The position numbers and the translations under genes were made by a program. From Alitta virens (taxonomy: Eukaryota > Annelida > Polychaeta > Phyllodocida > Nereididae), in the NCBI GenBank assembly GCA_932294295.1, contig OW028576.1:25117227-25181226 (forward strand): DNA of 64,000 nucleotides, read 5' to 3'. Below the pieces are notes generated by a model. It was not told the origin of the DNA and ran no database searches. It worked only from the letters and a program-made list of their open reading frames with translations. The stretch's first letter is position 1. Every line of letters starts with the position of its first letter. Positions 37,501 to 49,655 of the stretch are shown here, piece by piece.

Positions 37501-40478
37501 TAGTAGTTCATGCTCTGGTCTTCGAGTTTTACAACTGTTTCGTTGGAAATAAATTTTTTGATGGCTCCCTGAATGTGAATTCATTATTATGGTATTTTAA
37601 AACATTTAATGTAGTTTTTTTTTCTAAAGGCATTCTCATATAACCTAAAGCCATAAAATTGCTTTGGCCTCTGGCGTGGATTAAAACCCCGTAAGTCTTG
37701 CAAGTCACTGGCATGATGTAACAATCTGTAGAATCTTGATGTAAGGTGTAAGAATTGTATAATAAATATGCCAAGACAATCATGAGTGGTCTATTTGATA
37801 AATTTTGCATTGGCTAATTTAGGTGGATAGACGAGCGAGTCTTAATAGTTAATATAAAAGCAGCATGTGATGTAATAACCGCAACTAGTAGTTCATGCTC
37901 TGGTCTTCGAGTTTTACAACTGTTTCGTTGTAAATAAAGTTTTTGATGGCTCCCTGAATGTGAATTCATTATTATGGTTTTTTCAAACATTTAATGTAGT
38001 ATTTTGTTTGAAAGGCGCTATCATATCACTTAAAGCCAAGAAATTGTCTTGGCCTCTGGCGTGGATTAAAACCCCGTAAGTGTTGCAAGTCACTGGCATG
38101 ATGTAACAATCTGTAGAATCTTGATGTAAGGTGTAAGAATTGTATAATAAATATGCCAAGACAATCATGAGTGGTCTATTTGATAAATTTTGCATTGGCT
38201 AATTTCGGTGGACGGACAAAGTAGTCTTAATAGTTAATATAAAAGCAGCATGTGATGTAATAACTGCAACTAGTAGTTCATGCTCTGGTCTTCGAGTTTT
38301 ACAACTGTTTCGTTGTAAATATAGTTTTTGGTGGCTCCCTGAATGTGAATTCATTATTATGGTATTTTAAAACATTTAATGTAGTTTTTTTTTCTAAAGG
38401 GGTTCTCATGTTACTTAAAGTCAAGAAATTGTCATGGCCTCTGGCGTGGATTAAAACCCTGTAAGTCTTGCAAGTCACTGGCATGATGTTACAATCTGTA
38501 GAATCTTGATGTAAGGAATTGTATAATAAATATGCCAAGACAATCATGAGTGGTCTATTTGATAAATTTTGCATTGGCTAATTTAGGTGGACGGACAAAG
38601 TAGTCTTAATAGTTAATATAAAAGCAGCATGTGATGTAATAACTGCAACTAGAAGTTCATGCTCTGGTCTTCGAATTTTACAAGTTTTGTTGTAAATAAA
38701 GTTTTTGATGGCTCCCTGAATGTGAATTCATTATTATGGTATTTTAAAACATTTAATGTAGTACTTTGTTTGAAAGGCGCTCTCATGTTACTTAAAGCCA
38801 AGAAATTGCCTTGGCCTCTGGCGTGGATTAAAACCCCGTAAGTCTTGCAAGTCACTGGCATGATGTTGCAATCTGTAGAATCTTGATGTAAGGAATTGTA
38901 TGATAAATATGCCAAGACAATCATGAGTGGTCTATTTGATAAATTTTGCATTGGCTAATTTAGGTGGACGGACAAAGTAGTCTTAATAGTTAATATAAAA
39001 GCAGCATGTGATGTAATAACTGCAACTAGTAGTTCATGCTCTGGTCTTCGAGTTTTACAACTGTTTCGTTGTAAATAAAGTTTTTGATGGCTCCCTGAAT
39101 GTGAATTCATTATTATGGTATTTTAAAACATTTAATGTAGTATTTTGTTTGAAAGGCATTCTCATATTACTTAAAGCCAAGAAATTGTCAAGGCCTCTGG
39201 CGTGGATTAAAACCCCGTAAGTCTTGCAAGTCACTGGCATGATGTTACAATCTGTAGAATCTTGATGTAAGAAATTGTATAATAAATATGCCAAGACAAT
39301 CATGAGTGATCTATTTGATAAATTTTGCATTGGCTAATTTAGGTGGACGGACAAAGTAGTCTTAATAGTTAATATAAAAGCAGCATGTGATGTAATAACT
39401 GCAACTAGTAGTTCATGCTCTGGTCTTCGAGTTTTACAACTGTTACGTTGTAAATAAAGTTTTTGAAGGCTCCCTGAATGCGAATTCATTATTATGTTAT
39501 TTTAAAACATTTTATGTAGTATTTTGTTTGAAAGGCATTCTCATATTACTTAAAGCCAAGAAATTGTCATGGCCTCTGGCGTGGATTAAAACCCCGTAAG
39601 TCTTGCAAGTCACTGGCATGATGTTACAATCTGTAGAATCTTGATGTAAGGAATTTGATAATAAATATCCCAAGACAATCAAGAGCGGTCTATTTGATAA
39701 ATGTTGCATTGGCTAATTTAGGTGGACGGACGAACTAGTCTTAATAGTTAATATAAAAGCAGCATGTGATGTAATAACTGCAACTAGTAGTTCATGCTCT
39801 GGTCTTCGAATTTTACAAGTTCTGTTGTAAATAAAGTTTTTGATGGCTCCCTGAATGTGAATTCATTATTATGGTATTTTAAAACATTTAATGTAGTACT
39901 TTGTTTGAAAGGCGCTATCATATTACTTAAAGCCAAGAAATTGCCTTGGCCTCTGGCGTGGATTAAAACCCCGTAAGTCTTGCAAGTCACTGGCATGATG
40001 TAACAATCTGTAGAATCTTGATGTAAGGTGTAAGAATTGTATAATAAATATGCCAAGACAATCATGAGTGGTCTATTTGATAAATTTGGGCATTGGCTAA
40101 TTTAGGTGGATGGATGAACTAGTCTTAATAGTTAATATAAAAGCAGCATGTGATGTAATAACTGCAACTAGTAGTTCATGCTCTGGTCTTCGAGTTTTAC
40201 AACTGTTTCGTTGGAAATAAATTTTTTGATGGCTCCCTGAATGTGAATTCATTATTATGGTATTTTAAAACATTTAATGTAGTTTTTTCTTCTAAAGGCA
40301 TTCTCATATAACCTAAAGCCATAAAATTTCTTTGGCCTCTGGCGTGGATTAAAACCCCGTAAGTCTTGCAAGTCACTGGCATGATGTAACAATCTGTAGA
40401 ATCTTGATGTAAGGTGTAAGAATTGTATAATAAATATGCCAAGACAATCATGAGTGGTCTATTTGATAAATTTTGCAT

Positions 40479-40857
40479 TGGCTAATTTAGGTGGATAGAC
40501 GAACGAGTCTTAATAGTTAATATAAAAGCAGCATGTGATGTAATAACCGCAACTAGTAGTTCATGCTCTGGTCTTCGAGTTTTACAACTGTTTCGTTGTA
40601 AATAAAGTTTTTGATGGCTCCCTGAATGTGAATTCATTATTATGGTTTTTTCAAACATTTAATGTAGTATTTTGTTTGAAAGGCGCTATCATATCACTTA
40701 AAGCCAAGAAATTGTCTTGGCCTCTGGCGTGGATTAAAACCCCGTAAGTGTTGCAAGTCACTGGCATGATGTTACAATCTGTAGAATCTTGATCTAAGGA
40801 ATTGGATAATAAATATCCCAAGACAATCAAGAGCGGTCTATTTGATAAATTTTGCAT
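40479..40857 (+). repeat. Chimeric monomer at a 14-monomer deletion junction
   Basis: The left part of this monomer is of the gttttttcaaac/gtgttgcaag type seen at 16.2 and 18.9 kb. Its right part (gatctaaggaattggataat, then cccaagacaatcaagagc) is of the type seen at about 21.70-21.76 kb. The switch lies between 40749 and about 40774. The offset to segment A changes there from 24421 to 19079, so 5342 bp of A (about 16330-21690) are absent from A'. Confidence 0.8.
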
Positions 40858-41187
40858 TGGCTAATTTAGGTGGACGGACGAACTAGTCTTAATAGTTAAT
40901 ATAAAAGCAGCATGTGATGTAATAACTGCAACTAGTAGTTCATGCTCTGGTCTTCGAATTTTACAAGTTTTGTTGTAAATAAAGTTTTTGATGGCTCCCT
41001 GAATGTGAATTCATTATTATGGTATTTTAAAACATTTAATGTAGTACTTTGTTTGAAAGGCGCTCTCATGTTACTTAAAGCCAAGAAATTGCCTTGGCCT
41101 CTGGCGTGGATTAAAACCCCGTAAGTCTTGCAAGTCACTGGCATGATGTTGCAATCTGTAGAATCTTGATGTAAGGAATTGTATAAT

Positions 41188-44100
41188 AAATATGCCAAGA
41201 CAATCATGAGTGGTCTATTTGATAAATTTTGCACTGGCTAATTTAGGTGGACGGACAAAGTAGTCTTAATAGTTAATATAAAAGCAGCATGTGATGTAAT
41301 AACTGCAACTAGTAGTTCATGCTCTGGTCTTCGAGTTTTACAACTGTTTTGTTGTAAATATAGTTTTTGGTGGCTCCCTGAATGTGAATTCATTATTATG
41401 GTATTTTAAAACATTTAATGTTTTTTTTTTTTCTAAAGGCGTTCTCAGGTTACTTAAAGCCAAGAAATTGTCATGGCCTCTGGCGTGGATTAAAACCCCG
41501 TAAGTCTTGCAAGTCACTGGCTTGATGTAACAATCTGTAGAATCTTGATGTAAGGTGTAAGAATTGTATAATAAATATGCCAAGACAATCATGAGTGGTC
41601 TATTTGATAAATTTTGCCTTGGCTAATTTAGGTGGATGGACAAAGTAGTCTTAATAGTTAATATAAAAGAAGCATGTGATGTAATAACTGCAACTAGTAG
41701 TTCATGCTCTGGTCTTCGAGTTTTACAACTGTTTCGTTGTAAATAAAGTTTTTGATGGCTCCCTGAATGTGAATTCATTATTATGGTATTTTAAAACATT
41801 TAATGTAGTATTTTGTTTGAAAGGCGCTATCATATCACTTAAAGCCAAGAAATTGTCAAGGCCTCTGGCGTGGATTAAAACCCCGTAAGTCTTGCAAGTC
41901 ACTGGCATGATGTTACAATCTGTAGAATCTTGATGTAAGAAATTGTATAATAAATATGCCAAGACAATCATGAGTGATCTATTTGATAAATTTTGCATTG
42001 GCTAATTTAGGTGGACGGACAAAGTAGTCTTAATAGTTAATATAAAAGCAGCATGTGATGTAATAACTGCAACTAGTAGTTCATGCTCTGGTCTTCGAGT
42101 TTTACAACTGTTACGTTGTAAATAAAGTTTTTGAAGGCTCCCTGAATGCGAATTCATTATTATGTTATTTTAAAACATTTCATGTAGTATTTTGTTTGAA
42201 AGGCATTCTCATATTACTTAAAGCCAAGAAATTGTCATGGCCTCTGGGGTGGATTAAAACCCCGTAAGTCTTGCAAGTCACTGGCATGATGTTACAATCT
42301 GTAGAATTTTGATGTAAGGTGTAAGAATTGTATAATAAATATGCCAAGACAATCATGAGTGGTCTATTTGATAAATTTTGGCATTGGCTAATTTAGGTGG
42401 ATGGATGAACTAGTCTTAATAGTTAATATAAAAGCAGCATGTGATGTAATAACTGCAACTAGTAGTTCATGCTCTGGTCTTCGAGTTTTACAACTGTTTC
42501 GTTGTAAATAAAGTTTTTGATGGCTCCCTGAATGTGAATTCATTATTATGGTATTTTATAACATTTAATGTAGTATTTTGCTTGAAAGGCATTCTCATAT
42601 TACTTAAAGCCAAGAAATTATCATGGCCTCTGGCGTGGATTAAAACCCCGTAAGTCTTGCAAGTCACTGGCATGATGTTACAATCTGTAGAATTTTGATG
42701 TAAGGAATTTGATAATAAATATGCCAAGACAATCATGAGTGGTCTATTTGATAAATTTTGCACTGGCTAATTTAGGTGGACGGACAAAGTAGTCTAAATA
42801 GTTAATATAAAAGCAGCATGTGATGTAATAACTGCAACTAGTAGTTCATGCTCTGGTCTTCGAGTTTTACAACTGTTTTGTTGTAAATATAGTTTTTGGT
42901 GGCTCCCTGAATGTGAATTCATTATTATGGTATTTTAAAACATTTAATGTTTTTTTTTTTTCTAAAGGCGTTCTCAGGTTACTTAAAGCCAAGAAATTGT
43001 CATGGCCTCTGGCGTGGATTAAAACCCCGTAAGTCTTGCAAGTCACTGGCTTGATGTAACAATCTGTAGAATCTTGATGTAAGGTGTAAGAATTGTATAA
43101 TAAATATGCCAAGACAATCATGAGTGGTCTATTTGATAAATTTTGCCTTGGCTAATTTAGGTGGATGGACAAAGTAGTCTTAATAGTTAATATAAAAGAA
43201 GCATGTGATGTAATAACTGCAACTAGTAGTTCATGCTCTGGTCTTCGAGTTTTACAACTGTTTCGTTGTAAATAAAGTTTTTGATGGCTCCCTGAATGTG
43301 AATTCATTATTATGGTATTTTAAAACATTTAATGTAGTATTTTGTTTGAAAGGCGCTATCATATCACTTAAAGCCAAGAAATTGTCAAGGCCTCTGGCGT
43401 GGATTAAAACCCCGTAAGTCTTGCAAGTCACTGGCATGATGTTACAATCTGTAGAATCTTGATGTAAGAAATTGTATAATAAATATGCCAAGACAATCAT
43501 GAGTGATCTATTTGATAAATTTTGCATTGGCTAATTTAGGTGGACGGACAAAGTAGTCTTAATAGTTAATATAAAAGCAGCATGTGATGTAATAACTGCA
43601 ACTAGTAGTTCATGCTCTGGTCTTCGAGTTTTACAACTGTTACGTTGTAAATAAAGTTTTTGAAGGCTCCCTGAATGCGAATTCATTATTATGTTATTTT
43701 AAAACATTTCATGTAGTATTTTGTTTGAAAGGCATTCTCATATTACTTAAAGCCAAGAAATTGTCATGGCCTCTGGGGTGGATTAAAACCCCGTAAGTCT
43801 TGCAAGTCACTGGCATGATGTTACAATCTGTAGAATTTTGATGTAAGGTGTAAGAATTGTATAATAAATATGCCAAGACAATCATGAGTGGTCTATTTGA
43901 TAAATTTGGGCATTGGCTAATTTAGGTGGATGGATGAACTAGTCTTAATAGTTAATATAAAAGCAGCATGTGATGTAATAACTGCAACTAGTAGTTCATG
44001 CTCTGGTCTTCGAGTTTTACAACTGTTTCGTTGTAAATAAAGTTTTTGATGGCTCCCTGAATGTGAATTCATTATTATGGTATTTTATAACATTTAATGT

Positions 44101-44249
44101 AGTATTTTGCTTGAAAGGCATTCTCATATTACTTAAAGCCAAGAAATTGTCATGGCCTCTGGCGTGGATTAAAACCCCGTAAGTCTTGCAAGTCACTGGC
44201 ATGATGTTACAATCTGTAGAATTTTGATGTAAGGAATTTGATAATAAAT
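41188..44249 (+). repeat. 4-mer tandem duplication, 1529-bp unit
   Basis: Sequence from 41188 matches sequence from 42717, ending at about 42720/44249 where atatgcc meets atatccc. The shared rare features are a 12-T run followed by ctaaagg (41421-41432 and 42950-42961), ctcaggtt, ctggcttgatg, gccttggctaattt, aaaagaagcatg and ctctggggtgg. Segment A has a single copy at about 22.1-23.7 kb. Only a few single-base differences separate the two copies here. Confidence 0.85.
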
Positions 44250-47200
44250 ATCCCAAGACAATCAAGAGCGGTCTATTTGATAAATGTTGCATTGGCTAAT
44301 TTAGGTGGACGGACGAACTAGTCTTAATAGTTAATATAAAAGCAGCATGTGATGTAATAACTGCAACTAGTAGTTTATGCTCTGGTCTTCGAATTTTACA
44401 AGTTCTGTTGTAAATAAAGTTTTTGATGGCTCCCTGAATGTGAATTCATTATTATGGTATTTTAAAACATTTAATGTAGTACTTTGTTTGAAAGGCGCTA
44501 TCATATTACTTAAAGCCAAGAAATTGCCTTGGCCTCTGGCGTGGATTAAAACCCCGTAAGTCTTGCAAGTCACTGGCATGATGTAACAATCTGTAGAATC
44601 TTGATGTAAGGTGTAAGAATTGTATAATAAATATGCCAAGACAATCATGAGTGGTCTATTTGATAAATTTGGGCATTGGCTAATTTAGGTGGACGGACAA
44701 AGTAGTCTTAATAGTTAATATTAAAGCAGCTTGTGATGTAATAACTGCAACTAGTAGTTCATGCTCTGGTCTTCGAATTTTACAAGTATTGTTGTAAATA
44801 AAGTTTTTGATGGCTCCCTGAATGTGAATTCATTATTATGGTATTTTAAAACATTTAATGTAGTACTTTGTTTGAAAGGCGCTCTCATGTTACTTAAAGC
44901 CAAGAAATTGCCTTGGCCTCTGGCGTGGATTAAAACCCCGTAAGTCTTGCAAGTCACTGGCATGATGTTACAATCTGTAGAATCTTGATGTAAGGAATTG
45001 TATAATAAATATGCCAAGACAATCATGAGTGGTCTATTTGATAAATTTTGCATTGGCTAATTAAGGTGGACGGACAAAGTAGTCTTAATAGTTAATATAA
45101 AAGCAGCTTGTGATGTAATAACTGCAACTAGTAGTTCATGCTCTGGTCTTCGAGTTTTACAACTGTTTCGTTGTAAATAAAGTTTTTGATGGCTCCCTGA
45201 ATGTGAATTCATTATTATGGTATTTTAAAACATTTAATGTAGTATTTTGTTTGAAAGGCATTCTCATATTACTTAAAGCCAAGAAATTGTCAAGGCCTCT
45301 GGCGTGGATTAAAACCACGTAAGTCTTGCAAGTCACTGGCATGATGTTACAATCTGTAGAATCTTGATGTAAGGAATTGGATAATAAATATCCCAAGACA
45401 ATCAAGAGCGGTCTATTTGATAAATTTTGCATTGGCTAATTTAGGTGGACGGACGAAATAGCCTTAATAGTTAATATAAAAGCAGCATGTGATGTAATAA
45501 CTGCAACTAGTAGTTCATGCTCTGGTCTTCGAATTTTACAAGTTTTGTTGTAAATAAAGTTTTTGATGGCTCCCTGAATGTGAATTCATTATTATGGTAT
45601 TTTAAAACATTTAATGTAGTACTTTGTTTGAAAGGCGCTATCATATTACTTAAAGCCAAGAAATTGCCTTAGCCTCTGGCCTGGATTAAAACCCCGTAAG
45701 TCTTGCAAGTCACTGGTATGATATAACAATCTGTAGAATCTTGATGTAAGGTGTAAGAATTGTATAATAAATATGCCAAGAGAATCATGAGTGGTCTATT
45801 TGATAAATTTTGCATTGGCTAATTTAGGTGGATGGACGAACTAGTCTTAATAGTTAATATAAAAGCAGCATGTGATCTAATAACTGCAACTAGTAGTTCA
45901 TGCTCTGGTCTTCGAGTTTTACAACTGTTTTGTTGTAAATATAGTTTTTGGTGGCTCCCTGAATGTGAATTCATTATTATGGTATTTTAAAACATTTAAT
46001 GTAGTTTATTTTTCTAAAGGCGTTCTCATGTTACTTAAAGCCAAGAAATTGTCATGGCCTCTGGCGTGGATTAAAACCCCGTAAGTCTTGCAAGTCACTG
46101 GCTTGATGTAACAATCTGTAGAATCTTGATGTAAGGTGTAAGAATTGTATAATAAATATGCCAAGACAATCATGAGTGGTCTACTTGATAAATTTTGCCT
46201 TGGCTAATTTAGGTGGATGGACAAAGTAGTCTTAATAGTTAATATTAAAGCAGCTTGTGATGTAATAACTGCAACTAGTAGTTCATGCTCTGGTCTTCGA
46301 GTTTTACAACTGTTTCATTGTAAATAAAGTTTTTGATGGCTCCCTGAATGTGAATTCATTATTATGGTATTTTAAAACATTTAATGTAGTATTTTGTTTG
46401 AAAGGCATTCTCATATTACCTAAAGCCAAGAAATTGTCATGGCCTCTGGCGTGGATTAAAACCCCGTAAGTCTTGCAAGTCACTGGCATGATGTTACAAT
46501 CTGTAGAATCTTGATGTAAGGAATTGGATAATAAATATCCCAAGACAATCATGAGTGGTCTATTTGATAAATTTTGCATTGGCTAATTTAGGTGGACGGA
46601 CGAACTAGTCTTAATAGTTAATATAAAAGCAGCATGTGATGTAATAACTGCAACTAGTAGTTCATGCTCTGGTCTTCGAGTTTTACAACTGTTTCATTGT
46701 AAATAAAGTTTTTGATGGCTCCCTGAATGTGAATTCATTATTATGGCATATTAAAACATTTAATGTAGTATTTTGTTTGAAAGGCGCTATCATATCACTT
46801 AAAGCCAAGAAATTGTCATGGCCTCTGGCGTGGATTAAAACCCCGTAAGTCTTGCAAGTCACTGGCATGATGTTACAATCTGTAGAATCTTGATGTAAGG
46901 TGTAAGAATTGTATAATAAATATGCCAAGACAATCATGAGTGGTCTATTTGGTAAATTTTGCATTGGCTAATTTAGGTGGACGGACAAAGTAGTCTTAAT
47001 AGTTAATATAAAAGCAGCATGTGATGTAATAACTGCAACTAGTAGTTCATGCTCTGGTCTTCGAGTTTTACAACTGTTTCGTTGTAAATATAGTTTTTGG
47101 TGGCTCCCTGAATGTGAATTCATTATTATGGTATTTTAAAACATTTAATGTAGTTTTTTTTTCTAAAGGTGCTCTCATGTTACTAAAAGCCAAGAAATTG

Positions 47201-49655
47201 TCATGGCCTCTAGCGTGGATTAAAACCCCGTAAGTCTTGCAAGTCACTGGCATGATGTTACAATCTGTAGAATCTTGATGTAAGGAATTGGATAATAAAT
47301 ATCCCACGACAATCAAGAGTGGTCTATTTGATAAATTTTGCATTGGCTAATTTAGGTGGACAGAGAAACTAGTCTTAATAGTTAATATAAAAGCAGCATG
47401 TGATGTAATAACTCCAACTAGTAGTTCATGCTCTGGTCTTCAAATTTTACAAGTTTTGTTGTAAATAAAGTTTTTGATGGCTCCCTGAATGTTAATTCAT
47501 TATTATGGCATTTTAAAACATTTAATGTAGTATTTTGTTTGAAAGGCGCTATCATCTCACTTAAAGCCAAGAAATTGTCTTGGCCTCTGGCGTGGATTAA
47601 AACCCCGTAAGTCTTGCAAGTCACTGGCATGATGTAACAATCTGTAGAATCTTGATGTAAGGTGTAAGAATTGTATAATAAATATGCCAAGACAATCATG
47701 AGTGGTCTATTTGATAAATTTTGCATTGGCTAATTTAGGTGGACGGACAAAGTAGTCTTAATAGTTAATATTAAAGCAGCTTGTGATGTAATAACTGCAA
47801 CTAGTAGTTCATGCTCTGGTCTTCGAGTTTTACAACTGTTTCATTGTAAATAAAGTTTTTGATGGCTCCCTGAATGTGAATTCATTATTATGGTATTTTA
47901 AAACATTTAATGTAGTATTTTGTTTGAAAGGCATTCTCATATTACCTAAAGCCAAGAAATTGTCATGGCCTCTGGCGTGGATTAAAACCCCGTAAGTCTT
48001 GCAAGTCACTGGCATGATGTTACAATCTGTAGAATCTTGATGTAAGGAATTGGATAATAAATATCCCAAGACAATCATGAGTGGTCTATTTGATAAATTT
48101 TGCATTGGCTAATTTAGGTGGACGGACGAACTAGTCTTAATAGTTAATATAAAAGCAGCATGTGATGTAATAACTGCAACTAGTAGTTCATGCTCTGGTC
48201 TTCGAGTTTTACAACTGTTTTTTTTTATAAATAAAGTTTTTGATGGCTCCCTGAATGTGAATTCATTATTATGGCATATTAAAACATTTAATGTAGTATT
48301 TTGTTTGAAAGGCGCTATCATATCACTTAAAGCCAAGAAATTGTCTTGGCCTCTGGCGCGGATTAAAACCCCGTAAGTCTTGCAAGTCACTGGCATGATG
48401 TAACAATCTGTAGAATCTTGATGTAAGTTGTAAGAATTGTATAATAAATATGCCAAGACAATCATGAGTGGTCTATTTGGTAAATTTTGCATTGGCTAAT
48501 TTAGGTGGACGGACAAAGTAGTCTTAATAGTTAATATAAAAGCAGCATGTGATGTAATAACTGCAACTAGTAGTTCATGCTCTGGTCTTCGAGTTTTACA
48601 ACTGTTTCGTTGTAAATATAGTTTTTGGTGGCTCCCTGAATGTGAATTCATTATTATGGTATTTTAAAACATTTAATGTAGTTTTTTTTTCTAAAGGTGC
48701 TCTCATGTTACTAAAAGCCAAGAAATTGTCATGGCCTCTGGCGTGGATTAAAACCCCGTAAGTCTTGCAAGTCACTGGCATGATGTAACAATCTGTAGAA
48801 TCTTGATGTAAGGAATTGGATAATAAATATCCCACGACAATCAAGAGTGGTCTATTTGATAAATTTTGCATTGGCTAATTTAGGTGGACGGAGAAACTAG
48901 TCTTAATAGTTAATATAAAAGCAGCATGTGATGTAATAACTGCAACTAGTAGTTCATGCTCTGGTCTTCAAATTTTACAAGTTTTGTTGTAAATAAAGTT
49001 TTTGATGGCTCCCTGAATGTTAATTCATTATTATGGCATATTAAAACATTTAATGTAGTATTTTGTTTGAAAGGCGCTATCATATCACTTAAAGCCAAGA
49101 AATTGTCATGGCCTCTGGCGTGGATTAAAACCCCGTAAGTCTTGCAAGTCACTGGCATGATGTTACAATCTGTAGAATCTTGATGTAAGGTGTAAGAATT
49201 GTATAATAAATATGCCAAGACAATCATGAGTGGTATATTTGATAAATTTTGCATTGGCTAATTTAGGTGGATAGACGAACGAGTCTTAATAGTTAATATA
49301 AAAGCAGCATGTGATGTAATAACTGCAACTAGTAGTTCATGCTCTGGTCTTCGAGTTTTACAACTGTTTCATTGTAAATAAAGTTTTTGATGGCTCCCTG
49401 AATGTGAATTCATTATTATGGTATTTTAAAACATTTAATGTAGTATTTTGTTTGAAAGGCATTCTCATATTACCTAAAGCCAAGAAATTGTCATGGCCTC
49501 TGGCGTGGATTAAAACCCCGTAAGTCTTGCAAGTCACTGGCATGATGTTACAATCTGTAGAATCTTGATGTAAGGAATTGGATAATAAATATCCCAAGAC
49601 AATCATGAGTGGTCTATTTGATAAATTTTCCATTGGCTAATTTAGGTGGACGGAC
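43936..49655 (+). repeat. 15-mer higher-order repeat, copy 1 (5720 bp)
   Basis: Fifteen monomers recur exactly 5720 bp to the right. The rare variants all reappear at the same offset: agtagtttatg, acaagtattg, ggctaattaagg, aaaaccacgtaag, acgaaatagcc, ctggcctgg, cactggtatg, gtgatctaat, ggacagagaaac, aactccaac, the 9-T run at 48218-48226, and ggtatattt. I found no difference at any compared position. The left limit is set by ggatgga at 43928-43934 against ggacgga at the equivalent place. The first two monomers belong to the tail of A'. Confidence 0.92.

Larger units (their letters stand above)
24117..44693 (+). repeat. Segment A': second copy of the long repeat (~20.6 kb)
   Basis: The offset relative to segment A starts at 23263 and then steps by whole monomers: 23642, 23257, 22880, 25559, 24421, 19079, 20608. 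A 3-bp step to 25556 comes from an extra ctt near 9473 in A. Each large step is explained by gain or loss of monomers on one side, described in separate entries. Similarity to the tail of A runs until 44693, where ggacggacaa replaces ggatggatga. The two segments differ by scattered substitutions, so they are not a recent exact copy or a simple assembly duplication. Confidence 0.85.
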
